64,000 bases of DNA, from assembly GCF_035277725.1 (NCBI RefSeq), contig NZ_DATEJY010000069.1, positions 1-64,000 on the forward strand, given 5' to 3'. This DNA comes from Dyella_B sp035277725 (GTDB lineage: Bacteria > Pseudomonadota > Gammaproteobacteria > Xanthomonadales > Rhodanobacteraceae). Shown here in pieces: positions 18,041 through 27,486 of this stretch. A program made the position numbers and the translations under genes. A model generated the notes under the pieces. It did no database searches and had not been told where the DNA came from. It was given only the letters and a program-made list of their open reading frames with translations. Position 1 is the stretch's first letter. Each line of letters opens with the position of its first letter.

Positions 18041-19252
18041 ATGCAGAACTCCGCCGAATCGGTTTCGCTGCCGTCGACCGCGCCGCGCACGGACTACACC
18101 ATCCTGGGTGCGATCAGTTTTTCGCACCTGCTCAACGACATGATCCAGTCGCTGATCCTGGCGATCTATCCGCTGCTGAAAAGTGGTTTCCACCTGAGCT
18201 TTACGCAAGTGGGTTTGATCACGCTGACGTATCAGGTGACGGCATCGCTGTTGCAGCCGCTGGTCGGCATGGTGACCGATCGCAAGCCGATGCCTTACTC
18301 CTTGCCGGTTGGCATGGGTTTCACTTTGTGCGGTCTGTTGTTGTTGGCCACTGCGCCGAATTTTGCGGTGCTGCTGGTGGCGGCGGCCCTGGTGGGGACG
18401 GGCTCATCCGTCTTCCATCCGGAATCCTCGCGCGTGGCGCGTCTTGCGTCAGGCGGGCAGCATGGCCTGGCGCAATCGCTGTTCCAGGTAGGCGGCAATA
18501 CCGGTTCATCGCTGGGGCCGTTACTGGCGGCGTGGATCATCGTGCCGCACGGGCGCGGCAGTGTCGCATGGTTTTCGCTGGCGGCGTTGTTGGCGATGGT
18601 GGTGTTGTTGCAGGTGGGGCGTTGGTATCGCCTGCATCACGTCACTCGCAACAAGGTGACGCGACACGTAGCGGGCGAAGCGCTCAGCCGCAACAAAGTT
18701 TTCCTGTGTCTGCTGATTCTTGGCTTGCTGATCTTCTCCAAGTATTTCTATCTCGCCAGTATCAGCAGCTACTTCACGTTTTATTTGATCCACACCTTTG
18801 GCTTGTCCGTACAAGCCGCGCAGATGCATCTGTTCGTGTTTCTGTTCGCAGTGGCGGCAGGTTCCCTGATCGGTGGTCCGGTGGGTGATCGCATCGGGCG
18901 CAAGTGGGTGATCTGGGTGTCGATCCTCGGTGTAGCACCGTTCACGCTAGCCTTGCCGCACGCCAATCTGTTCTGGACCGGCGTGCTGTCGGTGGTGATC
19001 GGCTTGATCCTGTCGTCGGCGTTTTCGGCGATCCTGGTTTACGCGCAGGAATTGATTCCAGGGCGCGTAGGCATGATCTCCGGCTTGTTCTTCGGCTTCG
19101 CGTTCGGCATGGGCGGTATCGGCGCCGCGGTGCTTGGGCGCGTGGCCGATGCGCATGGCATCGACTACGTGTATTCGCTATGTGCATATTTGCCGTTGAT
19201 CGGCGCGCTGGCGGTGTTTTTGCCGGATTTGGAGAAGCGCCAGCGTGTGTAA
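18041..19252 (+). CDS. fsr: MFS exporter, fosmidomycin-resistance (Fsr) type
   Basis: 403 aa, 12 membrane segments. Nearly every conserved block of E. coli Fsr is visible: ILGAISFSHLLNDMIQSLIL, GTGSSVFHPESSRVARLASG, GLAQSLFQVGGNTGSSLGPL, IFSKYFYLASISSYFTFYL, GGPVGDRIGRKWVIWVSILG and LVYAQELIPGRVGMISGLFF. In E. coli the protein exports the isoprenoid-pathway inhibitor fosmidomycin; its everyday substrate is unknown. Divergent from, and probably controlled by, the AraC-type gene at 17128-17913. Confidence 0.95.
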   Translation: MQNSAESVSLPSTAPRTDYTILGAISFSHLLNDMIQSLILAIYPLLKSGFHLSFTQVGLITLTYQVTASLLQPLVGMVTDRKPMPYSLPVGMGFTLCGLLLLATAPNFAVLLVAAALVGTGSSVFHPESSRVARLASGGQHGLAQSLFQVGGNTGSSLGPLLAAWIIVPHGRGSVAWFSLAALLAMVVLLQVGRWYRLHHVTRNKVTRHVAGEALSRNKVFLCLLILGLLIFSKYFYLASISSYFTFYLIHTFGLSVQAAQMHLFVFLFAVAAGSLIGGPVGDRIGRKWVIWVSILGVAPFTLALPHANLFWTGVLSVVIGLILSSAFSAILVYAQELIPGRVGMISGLFFGFAFGMGGIGAAVLGRVADAHGIDYVYSLCAYLPLIGALAVFLPDLEKRQRV

Positions 19253-19254
19253 GT

Positions 19255-19343
19255 CGCAGGCTGAGGTGGGCGGAACGCGAACCCCAATATCCCGGACGCT
19301 TGCGGGCTAGGTTGGGGTTTCGGCTACGCCTCACCCCAACCTA
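19255..19343. repeat. Family B palindromic repeat, copy 2
   Basis: CGCAGGCTGAGGTGGGCGG then AACGCGAACCCCAATATC on the left; GGTTGGGGTTTCGGCTACGC then CTCACCCCAACCTA on the right. Starts 3 bp after the fsr stop codon, in the gap between convergent fsr and the M16 protease gene. Confidence 0.85.
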
Positions 19344-19388
19344 TATTTCGCGAGTCACATGAGCGGAAGCATGGCTCCGGCGCCGCCC

Positions 19389-19457
19389 CGCAGGCTGGGA
19401 TGACAATCCCAGCTTTTTTTGAATTTGCTGAAGCTGGGATTGCCATCCCAGCCTACG
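19389..19457. repeat. Family A palindromic repeat, copy 4
   Basis: CGCAGGCTGGGATGACAATC pairs with GGATTGCCATCCCAGCCTACG. The loop holds a T-run. It follows a family B copy by 45 bp between the same two convergent genes. Confidence 0.9.
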
Positions 19458-19479
19458 AACGCCATGGTTTTTTCGACAA

Positions 19480-22191
19480 TCAATGCTTCGCCGGCGTCGG
19501 CCCCTGCACCACCTGCATCAGGTGATCCGGCTTCAAATACTTCTTGAACGCCGCCTGCACCTGCTCGGGAGTGAGTGTGAGGTAATGCTTCGCGGCGATC
19601 ATCGGCTGGTCCAGCGGTTCATCGTGCCAGGCCCAGTTGAGCAGCGCGCGCGCAATGTTGTTGATGCTGGATACGCCTACCGGAATGGAGCGAATTTCGT
19701 ACTGGCGCGCATTGTCCAGTTCGCTCTGCTTGATCGGCGTGGTTTGCATCGCGACCAGGTTCTGGCGGATGAGCGTGTTGACGGGCGCTACCTTGTCCGA
19801 GTCGCTCCCGTACTGAACGAAGAAGATCGAGCGCGAGCGATTGAACTGCATGCCGGAACCTGCCCCGTACGCATAACCGTGCTTAACGCGAATGTCGGTC
19901 ATCAGTCGCGAGGCAAAACCATTGCCACCCAACACGTTGTTGCCCAACTGCAGTGCATAGCGATCCGGATTGTGCATGTTGAGATCAAGCATCTGGCCCA
20001 TCAGCACTTGATCCTGCGAGGCATAGGAGTTCTCGATCACCACATAACCGGCGGGGTTCACCGGCACCGGATTGGAAATCACGTCGGGCTTGGCGCCTTC
20101 CGCTTTCCATTGGCCAAAGTAGCGTTCCACGGTGGCCTTGGCTTGCTCGGGAGCGACGTTGCCGACCACCACGATAGTGGCGAGATCGGGGCGATAGGTC
20201 TTGGCGAAATAATCCTTGATGTCCTGCAGTTTCAATGCGCTGATGGACTCGGGCGTGGGCAGGCGTAGATCGGGATCGCCTGCAGGCAGCAGGCCTGCGC
20301 GTAGTGCCTTCATCATCTTGTATTGTGGCGACTGCATTTCACCGGCGAGCGCACGTGCCAGCGTTTCCTGTTGCACGGTGAAACCTTGTTGCGGCAAGGC
20401 CGGGTGTAGCTCGTTGTCGGCCAGCAATTGCATCGCGCGATCGAAGTGTTCGCTAAGCGCTGCCACGCCGAAATCGGTGCCGCCGCTTTCGTTGGCGGAA
20501 ATATCATCCAGCGCCTTGTGATAAGCATCGCGATCCAGCGTGGTACTGCCGTAATCGAACAGCGAATCCAGCAGGCGCGCCACGCCTTCCTTGCCAGCAG
20601 GTTCCTGCAGCTTGGGGTTGTTGTCGATATGGCCGACCACCGTCACCGTCTTGCTGATGTTGGACGGCTGCACGATCAGGCGAATGCCGTTATCGAGCTT
20701 CATGTCCACCGGTGATAGCGTCCAACGCGGCATCTCCAGTTTGCTCAGCTTTTGCGCGGCCCACTCGGGCAGCGGCGCATCCAGCTTTTCGTTGCTGTTG
20801 AAGGATTCGGAGCCGCCGAAGCCGCCGCTATCCGGCGGACGCTGGCCGTTTTCGTTAGGCGTAAGCACCACGGTCACACGCTCGTCCGGCTTCAGATACT
20901 GGCGGGCGACGCGATTCACATCATCGACGGTGACCTGCCGAATCTGGTCTTCCGCTTCTTCCGGCGTGCTCAAGCCCATCCACACAATCGCTTGCGACCA
21001 GGCGCTGGCAAGTGTCACCGCGCTGTTCTTGTTGAATTCGGCTTGGGCGATTTCGGCTTGCTTGGATGCTTCGACCAGGTCGGCCGGCACACCGTTCTTC
21101 AGCAGATCATTGATGACATCATCCAGATCGGTTCGCGCCTGCTTAGCATCGCCACCTTTGGGAAAGCCAACTTCGATCACGCCAACGCCGCCGTAACTGA
21201 AAGGCTGCAATTGCGCGCTGGCGCTAAGTACCTTGCCTTGCACCGCGAGCTGCGACAGCGAACTGCGTGCATTGGTGAGTACGTCCAGCAGCACCTGCGC
21301 GGCGGCGTTGTCCTTGTCCATCATGCCCGGCATGCGATACATGAACTGCACGGAGCCCGTGCCGCGCGGCGTAGTGGATGCGATGGTTTCCGGCTTCACC
21401 GGCTGCAGTTTTACCGGTTGATGAGCGGGCAGGGTGCGCTTGGAAATCTTGCCGAACAGTTGCTGCACTTTCGCCAGCGTCTGCTGTGGATTCACGTCAC
21501 CCACGATTACCAGCAAGGCATTGTTGGGTGCGTACCAGTCCTTGTAGAACGCCTGCAGGTCTGCGGCGGTGGTCTTGCCGAAGGACGAACGCGTGCCGAG
21601 CGGATCTTCCGCGTAGCCGGTGCCTGCATACAGAATGCCTTCGGCTTTCTGGAAGGCGAGAAATTCCGGTTGCGAAATATCGCGCGACACTTCCTGCTCG
21701 ATCGCGCCGCGTTCGCGCTCCCAATCCTGCTGGCTGAGCAAGGCGCCGTCCATGCGGGTCGATTCGATGTGCAGCAACAAATCCAGGTAATTCGACGGCG
21801 CCACGAAGTAATACTGCGTAGCGTCGTTGGTGGTGAACGCGTTGTTGTCGGCGCCCATCTTGCCGGTCATTTCATTGAGCTGCGCGCCGGTCATGCCCTT
21901 GCTGTCGCGGAACATCATGTGTTCCAGCGCGTGCGCCGTTCCGGGAAAACCTTCCGGAGTCTGGTAGCCGCCAGCCAGATAGGTGATTTGCGTGGTCACC
22001 ATGGGCGAAAGTGTTTCGCGCACGATGACGACGCGCAAGCCATTGTCGAGCGTGGTTCGCAACACATTGCTGTCGTTGGCCACGGCTTTGGATGCCGCGG
22101 GGGCATCGGCGCGGGCCGGGATGCTGGCGCTCACCAGGCCCATGCCAAGCAACACGCTCCAGGCCAATGTCTTGAAAGGGCTCGACATCAT
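19480..22191 (-). CDS. Secreted two-domain M16 zinc metallopeptidase
   Basis: 903 aa, insulinase/pitrilysin family, probably periplasmic. Signal peptide MMSSPFKTLAWSVLLGMGLV, cleaved after ARA at about 28. The first M16 unit has the inverted zinc motif HALEH (H87, E90, H91) and the third ligand E167 in RGAIEQEV. The second unit (about 470-903) keeps the fold but lacks HxxEH, as in other tandem M16 enzymes; ADNELHPALPQQGF and GNNVLGGNGFASRLMTDIR are typical. Start at 22191 has AAGGAA 8 bp upstream; a much longer open frame exists upstream but is not conserved-looking. Degrades peptides; exact substrate unknown. Confidence 0.92.
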   Translation of the reverse strand: MMSSPFKTLAWSVLLGMGLVSASIPARADAPAASKAVANDSNVLRTTLDNGLRVVIVRETLSPMVTTQITYLAGGYQTPEGFPGTAHALEHMMFRDSKGMTGAQLNEMTGKMGADNNAFTTNDATQYYFVAPSNYLDLLLHIESTRMDGALLSQQDWERERGAIEQEVSRDISQPEFLAFQKAEGILYAGTGYAEDPLGTRSSFGKTTAADLQAFYKDWYAPNNALLVIVGDVNPQQTLAKVQQLFGKISKRTLPAHQPVKLQPVKPETIASTTPRGTGSVQFMYRMPGMMDKDNAAAQVLLDVLTNARSSLSQLAVQGKVLSASAQLQPFSYGGVGVIEVGFPKGGDAKQARTDLDDVINDLLKNGVPADLVEASKQAEIAQAEFNKNSAVTLASAWSQAIVWMGLSTPEEAEDQIRQVTVDDVNRVARQYLKPDERVTVVLTPNENGQRPPDSGGFGGSESFNSNEKLDAPLPEWAAQKLSKLEMPRWTLSPVDMKLDNGIRLIVQPSNISKTVTVVGHIDNNPKLQEPAGKEGVARLLDSLFDYGSTTLDRDAYHKALDDISANESGGTDFGVAALSEHFDRAMQLLADNELHPALPQQGFTVQQETLARALAGEMQSPQYKMMKALRAGLLPAGDPDLRLPTPESISALKLQDIKDYFAKTYRPDLATIVVVGNVAPEQAKATVERYFGQWKAEGAKPDVISNPVPVNPAGYVVIENSYASQDQVLMGQMLDLNMHNPDRYALQLGNNVLGGNGFASRLMTDIRVKHGYAYGAGSGMQFNRSRSIFFVQYGSDSDKVAPVNTLIRQNLVAMQTTPIKQSELDNARQYEIRSIPVGVSSINNIARALLNWAWHDEPLDQPMIAAKHYLTLTPEQVQAAFKKYLKPDHLMQVVQGPTPAKH

Positions 22192-22278
22192 GTTCGGGTT
22201 CCTTGTTGAGGACAGCGATAGACCGTGGGATGTTGCCATAGTGCCGCCGGAAGGCGCACGTGCGGTCCGGCACGATGC

Positions 22279-22309
22279 AGGTCGGGGTGAGGCGCAACCG
22301 AACCCCGGC
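22279..22309. repeat. Family B half-repeat
   Basis: AGGTCGGGGTGAGGCGCAAC then CGAACCCCGGC: a left-arm-only copy in the divergent promoter region between the M16 protease and the YbjQ-like gene. Unusual in lying between 5' ends rather than at a 3' end. Confidence 0.55.
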
Positions 22310-22403
22310 ACCGCGCATGCACGGAACATGCGATACGCGCGCAAGCGAAGAAGACGGAGTATCGTGCACCCATCGCAAGTTCCCTCGATAAAGGAGCGAA
22401 GCC

Positions 22404-22727
22404 ATGTTGGTAGTGACAACCGAGAATGTTCCCGGCCATCAGGTGGTCCAGGTGAAGGGACAGGTGTTCGGTGTGGTTGTGCGTAGCCGCGGCATCGGCG
22501 GCAACTTCGTCGCGGGCCTGCGTTCCATCGTCGGCGGCGAAATCCACGAATACACGCAGATGCTGGAAGAAGCACGCCGCCACGCGCTGGATCGCCTGGT
22601 GACCAACGCCAAGGCGATGGGCGCCAATGCGGTGGTGATGATGCGCTTCGATTCGGCCGAAATCGGCCAGACCATGAGCGAGATCGTGGCCTACGGCACC
22701 GCGGTGGTGCTCGATCCGCCGACCTGA
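22404..22727 (+). CDS. YbjQ/UPF0145 family protein
   Basis: 107 aa. Full-length match to the YbjQ family: starts MLVVTTENVPGHQVVQVKGQ, then VFGVVVRSRGIGGNFVAGLR, the YTQMLEEARRHALDRL helix and AMGANAVVMMRFDSAEIG. Members form pentameric rings; the biochemical role is unknown. Start ATG has AAGGAG upstream. The next gene starts 3 bp after its stop, so they form an operon. Confidence 0.92.
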   Translation: MLVVTTENVPGHQVVQVKGQVFGVVVRSRGIGGNFVAGLRSIVGGEIHEYTQMLEEARRHALDRLVTNAKAMGANAVVMMRFDSAEIGQTMSEIVAYGTAVVLDPPT

Positions 22728-22730
22728 GCC

Positions 22731-23024
22731 ATGTTGACCCTGGTTCTATATGTCATGGGCGGCCTGATGCTGGTAGGCGCCGGCATTGCCGTCCTCACCG
22801 GCGTGATGGTGGCCTTGCTGCCGCAGTTGATCGTTGGCGGCTTGCTGTTGGTGGTCGGACTGGCGATCGAACGCTGGCGTTACAAGCCCTTGTTGCGCGG
22901 CGGACCTGATCCGCGCTGGAAGGATACGGGTGAACGTTTCGTTGATCCGGAGAGCGGGCAGCTCACCGCGGTTTATTTCGATGCGCAACGTGGCGAGCGG
23001 CATTACGTGGTGGTGGAAAAGTAG
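22731..23024 (+). CDS. Small membrane protein, function unknown
   Basis: 97 aa. Two hydrophobic segments (residues about 5-25 and 28-46) followed by a polar cytoplasmic or periplasmic tail (RWRYKPLLRGGPDPRWKDTG, then a strand-rich YFDAQRGERHYVVVEK). Tight coupling to the YbjQ-like gene suggests a shared function. The TAG stop is the TAG inside the leading GTAGG of a family A repeat, so the repeat defines the end of the protein. I do not recognise the family with certainty. Confidence 0.75.
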   Translation: MLTLVLYVMGGLMLVGAGIAVLTGVMVALLPQLIVGGLLLVVGLAIERWRYKPLLRGGPDPRWKDTGERFVDPESGQLTAVYFDAQRGERHYVVVEK

Positions 23025-23086
23025 GTTGGGATGAAATCCCGGCACCGCGATGCCGACAAGTGCTGGGATTGTCATCCCAGCCTACG
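23021..23086. repeat. Family A palindromic repeat, copy 5
   Basis: GTAGGTTGGGATGAAATCCC pairs with GGATTGTCATCCCAGCCTACG. Its second to fourth bases are the stop codon of the preceding membrane-protein gene. Confidence 0.9.
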
Positions 23087-23129
23087 TAAGATCGGCTTTC
23101 GTCATCGGTAGATTCAAGAAGGAGCACAT

Positions 23130-23885
23130 ATGCCATCCGGAAATCCTGTACTGCGCGAAAAAGCATTCCAAGGCTTGCCGGTCACCGGCGAGCGCATGAC
23201 GTTGAACGGTACCGTGACGCGCACGGCGTTGTTGCTGGTATTGGCGGTGATCACTGGCGGTTGGACCTGGCAGCGCTTTGCTGATGTGGCGGCCGGTGGC
23301 GACTTGAATGCGGCGTTGGCGGCGATCAGCCCGTTCATGTGGGGCGGTTTGCTGGTTGGCCTGGTGCTGGCGTTGGTGACCACGTTCGTGCAGCGCTGGG
23401 CCGGTATCACGGCGCCGTTGTATGCGATTGCGGAAGGCTTCGCGCTCGGCGGCATTTCCGCCGTGATGAACTTGCGTTTTCCGGGCATCGTGCTGCAGGC
23501 GGTGATGCTGACGGTGGGTGTGCTGGCGGTGATGCTGGTGGCTTATCGGTCGGGCTGGATCAAGGTGACGGACAAGTTCCGCCTGGGCGTGGTGGCTGCT
23601 ACCGGCGGCATTGCGTTGCTGTATGTGGTGGACATGGCGCTGCGTGCATTCACGCCTATCCAGATTCCCTTCATCCATGAAACCGGCGCCATCGGCATTG
23701 GCTTCAGCCTGTTGGTGGTGGGGCTGGCGGCGCTCAATCTCGTGCTCGATTTCGACATGATCGATCGCGCCGCCGAGGCAGGCGCGCCCAAGTACATGGA
23801 GTGGTACGGCGCGTTCGCGTTGATGGTCACCCTGGTGTGGCTGTATATGGAATTGCTGCGCCTGCTGTCGAAGGCTCGCCGCTGA
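23130..23885 (+). CDS. Bax inhibitor-1/YccA-family membrane protein
   Basis: 251 aa with about seven membrane segments. The diagnostic C-terminal block is present: AALNLVLDFDMIDRAAEAGA then PKYMEWYGAFALMVTLVWLY, with the aspartates proposed to form a pH-sensitive cation latch in this superfamily. An N-terminal 45-residue extension (GNPVLREKAFQG) is typical of the YccA-like subgroup in Xanthomonadales and Actinobacteria. Physiological role in bacteria is poorly known. Start ATG at 23130 has AAGGAG upstream. Confidence 0.9.
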   Translation: MPSGNPVLREKAFQGLPVTGERMTLNGTVTRTALLLVLAVITGGWTWQRFADVAAGGDLNAALAAISPFMWGGLLVGLVLALVTTFVQRWAGITAPLYAIAEGFALGGISAVMNLRFPGIVLQAVMLTVGVLAVMLVAYRSGWIKVTDKFRLGVVAATGGIALLYVVDMALRAFTPIQIPFIHETGAIGIGFSLLVVGLAALNLVLDFDMIDRAAEAGAPKYMEWYGAFALMVTLVWLYMELLRLLSKARR

Positions 23886-23890
23886 TAGCT

Positions 23891-23965
23891 GTAAGTTGGG
23901 GTGCTAACCCCAACATGGCCGTGCCGATCCGGGTGGCTATGTTGGGGTTCGCACCCCAACCTACG
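23891..23965. repeat. Family B palindromic repeat, copy 3
   Basis: GTAAGTTGGGGTGCTAACCC then CAACAT on the left, ATGTTGGGGTTCGCACCCC then AACCTACG on the right: a nearly perfect copy and a good reference for the family. It starts 6 bp after the Bax-inhibitor gene and ends 35 bp before murJ. Confidence 0.92.
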
Positions 23966-24000
23966 TTAACCTTGCCGTTTTCCCAGCAATCCAGGCAACC

Positions 24001-25593
24001 ATGACGAAAGACGCGGGCCGCGGCCACGCCTTGCTGGTAGGCGCAGGCATTCTTTGCAGCCGCCTGTTCGGCCTGGTGCGGCAGCGGGTGTTCTCCCATT
24101 TTTTTGGCCTTTCCGACGCGGCCGATATTTTCAGCGCTGCATTGCGCGTACCAAACTTCCTGCAGAACCTGTTCGGGGAAGGGGTGCTGTCGGCCTCCTT
24201 CATTCCGGTCTACGCGCGCCTGCTGGCGCAGCATAAGCAGGAGGATGCCGATCGTCTGGCCGGGGCGATCTTTGCGATTCTTGCGTTGATCATTTCCGTT
24301 ATCGTTGCGCTGGGTATTCTCGCGACGCCGTATCTGCTCTGGGCGATCGCACCCGGTTATACCGGCGAGAAGCGCGAGCTCACCATTCTGATCGTGCGCA
24401 TTCTGTTTCCAGGCACCGGCATTCTGGTGTGGTCGGCGTGGTGCCTGGGCATACTCAACAGCCATCACAAGTTCTTTCTTTCGTATGCGGCGCCGGTGAT
24501 CTGGAATCTTTCCATGATCCTGACCATGTTGGTGTTCCATCACCTGGATGCGAATCGGCTGATCGTGTATCTGGCATGGGGCACGGTGCTGGGATGCCTG
24601 TTGCAGTTCCTGGTGCAGCTGGGGCCGGTGTTGAAGCTGGTGCCGAACTTGCGCCTTCGCCTGGATATAAAAAGCCTGCACGTGAAGCAGGTGGGCGGCA
24701 GTTTCATGAATGTGGTGATCGGGCGCGGTGTGGTGCAGATCAGTGCGTTCGTCGATCAGGCCATTTCGACCTTGCTCGGCAGTGGTGCCGTGGCGGGCAT
24801 GACCACGGCGGCATCGATCAACTTGTTGCCGGTAAGCCTGTTCGGCATGGCGATTTCCGCGTCTGAATTGCCGACGCTGTCGCGCATGGCCGGCGAGCAT
24901 GTGGACGACGAAGTCGCTGCAAAGCTTTCTGCGCGCTTGAACAATGGCCTGGAGCGAATCGCCTTTTTTATCGTGCCGTCCGCGATGGCGTTTTTTGCTT
25001 TGGGGAATGTGATCGTTGCGGCGCTGTATCAATCTGGCGCATTTACCGCCAAGGATTCGTATTACGTGTGGGCGATTTTGGCGGGCTCCGGCGTCGGTTT
25101 GCTGGCATCGACGTTCGGGCGGCTGTATTCGTCCACTTATTACGCGATGCGCGATACACGTACGCCGCTGCGTTATGCCTTGGTGCGGCTTGCCTTTACG
25201 GCGGTGCTGGGTTTGGGCAGCGCGTTGTTGATTCCGAAATTGCTGGGCATTCCCATGCAGTGGGGCGCGGTCGGATTGACGGCGTCCGCCGGTGTGGCCG
25301 GCTGGGTCGAGTTTCATCTGTTGCGCAGGAAGATGAATCATAAGCTTGGCCTCACCGGTGTGGCTGTGTCGATGATGGTCAAGCTATGGGCGGCAGCGGC
25401 CGTTGCGGCGTTGGTGGCGTGTGTTGTTGAGCGCTTCATGCCGGCATGGGGGCCGATCTTGGTCGCCGCGTTTGTGTTGTCGACGTATGGTGTTGCTTAT
25501 TTTGCGGCGACGTTTTTATTGCGTGTGAGGACGTGCAGGGACGTCGTGCAAAAAATGCTGCGAAGGGTTGGGCTTGATCGTAGGCTGGGATGA
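24001..25593 (+). CDS. murJ: Lipid II flippase MurJ (MviN)
   Basis: 530 aa MOP-superfamily transporter that flips lipid II across the inner membrane for peptidoglycan synthesis. About 14 membrane segments. Conserved opening SRLFGLVRQRVFSHFFGLSD and AALRVPNFLQNLFGEGVLSA, with further marks FVDQAISTLLGSGAVAGMTT and LYSSTYYAMRDTRTPLRYAL. The last residues (RRLG) and the TGA stop are read from a family A repeat starting at 25579, so the native C-terminus has been replaced by repeat sequence. Essential in E. coli. Confidence 0.96.
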   Translation: MTKDAGRGHALLVGAGILCSRLFGLVRQRVFSHFFGLSDAADIFSAALRVPNFLQNLFGEGVLSASFIPVYARLLAQHKQEDADRLAGAIFAILALIISVIVALGILATPYLLWAIAPGYTGEKRELTILIVRILFPGTGILVWSAWCLGILNSHHKFFLSYAAPVIWNLSMILTMLVFHHLDANRLIVYLAWGTVLGCLLQFLVQLGPVLKLVPNLRLRLDIKSLHVKQVGGSFMNVVIGRGVVQISAFVDQAISTLLGSGAVAGMTTAASINLLPVSLFGMAISASELPTLSRMAGEHVDDEVAAKLSARLNNGLERIAFFIVPSAMAFFALGNVIVAALYQSGAFTAKDSYYVWAILAGSGVGLLASTFGRLYSSTYYAMRDTRTPLRYALVRLAFTAVLGLGSALLIPKLLGIPMQWGAVGLTASAGVAGWVEFHLLRRKMNHKLGLTGVAVSMMVKLWAAAAVAALVACVVERFMPAWGPILVAAFVLSTYGVAYFAATFLLRVRTCRDVVQKMLRRVGLDRRLG

Positions 25594-25643
25594 CAATCCC
25601 AGCTTTTCCGTGGCTCACGATGCTGGGATGTCATCCCAGCCTA
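25579..25643. repeat. Family A palindromic repeat, copy 6
   Basis: CGTAGGCTGGGATGACAATC pairs with GGGATGTCATCCCAGCCTA. It begins inside the murJ reading frame: CGT AGG CTG GGA TGA gives Arg-Arg-Leu-Gly-stop. It fills the gap between convergent murJ and poxB. Confidence 0.92.
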
Positions 25644-25657
25644 AAAAAGCAGTGGCG

Positions 25658-27374
25658 TCAGCGGCGTAGGTTGCTGCGCGCGAGCTCGATCAACTCATCG
25701 CCTCGGCCATTCATCACCGTGCGTAGCGCCCACAGGCTGAAACCCTTCATCTGTTCCAACTGGATTTTTGGTGGCATGGACAGTTCCTGCCGGTTCGTCA
25801 CCACGTCGATCAATGCTGGACCGTTGTGGGCGAATGCTTCGCGCACGGCGCCTTCGAGGTCGCCAGGATCTTCCACGCGCACGCCATAGATGCCTGCCGC
25901 GCGTGCGAGTGCGGAGAAATCCGGGTTATCCAGCGACACACCCGTCGGCAGAAAGCCGGAGGCTTTCATTTCCAGTTCCACGAAGCCCAGCGTGCCGTTG
26001 TTGAACACTACGATCTTTACCGGCAACGGGTGCTGCACCAGGGTGAGGATGTCGCCCATCAGCATGGAAAAGCCGCCATCGCCGGACAGGCTGATGATCT
26101 GTCGAGATGGAAACGCCGTCTGCGCACCGATCGCTTGCGGCATCGCATTCGCCATCGAGCCATGCACGAAGGAGCCGAGCAGGCGGCGTTTGCCATTCAT
26201 CTTCAAATAGCGTGCGGCCCAGATGGTGGGTGTGCCGACATCGCAGGTGAATACCGCATCCTCGCTGGCTACGTCGCTGACCACTTTGGCGACGTATTGC
26301 GGATGGATCGGCTTGCTTCCCGCCTTGCCGGTGGCGAGATCGTTCAAGCCTTCGCGCGCCTTCTTGTAAAGCTGCAGGCTGTTCTTCAGGTGGTTGTCAT
26401 CGGTGGCGGCTTTGAGGCGCGGCAGCAGCGCCTCGATGGTGGCGCCGACGTCGCCGACCAAGCCAAGATCCAGGCGGCAACGGCGGCCGAGGTTTTCGGC
26501 ACGCAGATCGATCTGGCAAATCCTGGCGTCTTCCGGAAAGAACTGGCGATACGGAAAGTCGGTGCCGAGCAGCAGCAAGGTATCGCAGTTCATCATCGCT
26601 TCGTAGCCGGAGCTGAAGCCGATCAGGCCGGTCATGCCGACGTCATAGGGGTTATCCCATTCGACGTGTTCCTTGCCGCCCAATGCATGCACCACCGGTG
26701 CCTTGAGCGTTTCGGCGAGACGGATCAGTGCGTCATGCGCGCCCGCAAAACAACGTCACCTTGCGGCCGCTGCCGAGCAGAGCAGCGAGTTGATCCAGCT
26801 GCGCATCAGGCGGAATGATTTTAGGCGTGGCGGGTAACAGACCTGCACTCGTCAACACCGAGCCGCTGGCCTCGCTAAGTGCCACGTCACCGGGAATCAC
26901 TAGCACCGACACGCCGCGCTGGCCCACTGCTGCGCGTATTGCCGTTGCGGTTGCACGGTGGATCTGCGCTGCGCTGCTGATCAGCTCGCAGTAGTGGCTG
27001 CATTCCTGGAACAGGTTTTGCGCATGCGTTTCCTGGAAATAGCCGCTGCCGATTTCAGCGGAAGGGATGTGTGCCGCAATCGCCAGCACTGGCGTGCGTG
27101 AACGGTGTGCGTCGAAGAGTCCGTTGATCAGGTGCAGATTGCCGGGTCCACACGAGCCAGCACAAACGGCCAATTGGCCGGTCAATTGCGATTCCGCGCC
27201 CGCGCCGAACGCAGCCGATTCCTCATGCCGGTAGTGAATCCATTGCATGTCTTTGCGACGTCGCAGCGATTCGGTAATGCCGTTGAGGCTGTCGCCGACC
27301 AATCCATGGATCCGTTTCACTCCGGCCTGTGCCAGGGTTTCGACCAGGACATCGGCAACATTGCGAATGCTCAT
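25658..27374 (-). pseudogene. poxB: Pyruvate dehydrogenase (quinone) PoxB, frameshifted
   Basis: PoxB oxidises pyruvate to acetate at the membrane, using ThDP and FAD and reducing ubiquinone. The 5' part (from ATG at 27374, AAGGAG site) encodes VADVLVETLAQAGVKRIHGL, catalytic E in RHEESAAFGAGAESQLTG, and stops after TLFCGRA at TGA 26735-26733. The rest continues in another frame as AHDALIRLAETLKAPVVHAL, then VGMTGLIGFSSGYEAMM, ThDP motif GDGGFSMLMGD and C-terminal ALRTVMNGRGDELIELA. The break falls where relatives have CGxGCxGAH, so about five codons with a net length not divisible by three seem lost near 26740-26748. Otherwise both halves are well preserved, so the mutation is recent or a sequencing error. 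Confidence 0.85.
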
Positions 27375-27454
27375 GACGTGGCTCCTTGGTAGCAAGGAGC
27401 GCATCTTGGCAAAGGGGTGCTTTGCTTTCTGTAAAGGTGGTGTACGGGCGATAC

Positions 27455-27482
27455 GGGTGGGCTGGGATTTCATCCAGCCTGC
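27455..27482. repeat. Degenerate family A fragment
   Basis: GGGTGGGCTGGGATTTCATCC then AGCCTGC: only one collapsed arm pair, one G missing. Lies just behind the murB stop, between murB and poxB. Confidence 0.5.
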
Positions 27483-27486
27483 ATGG

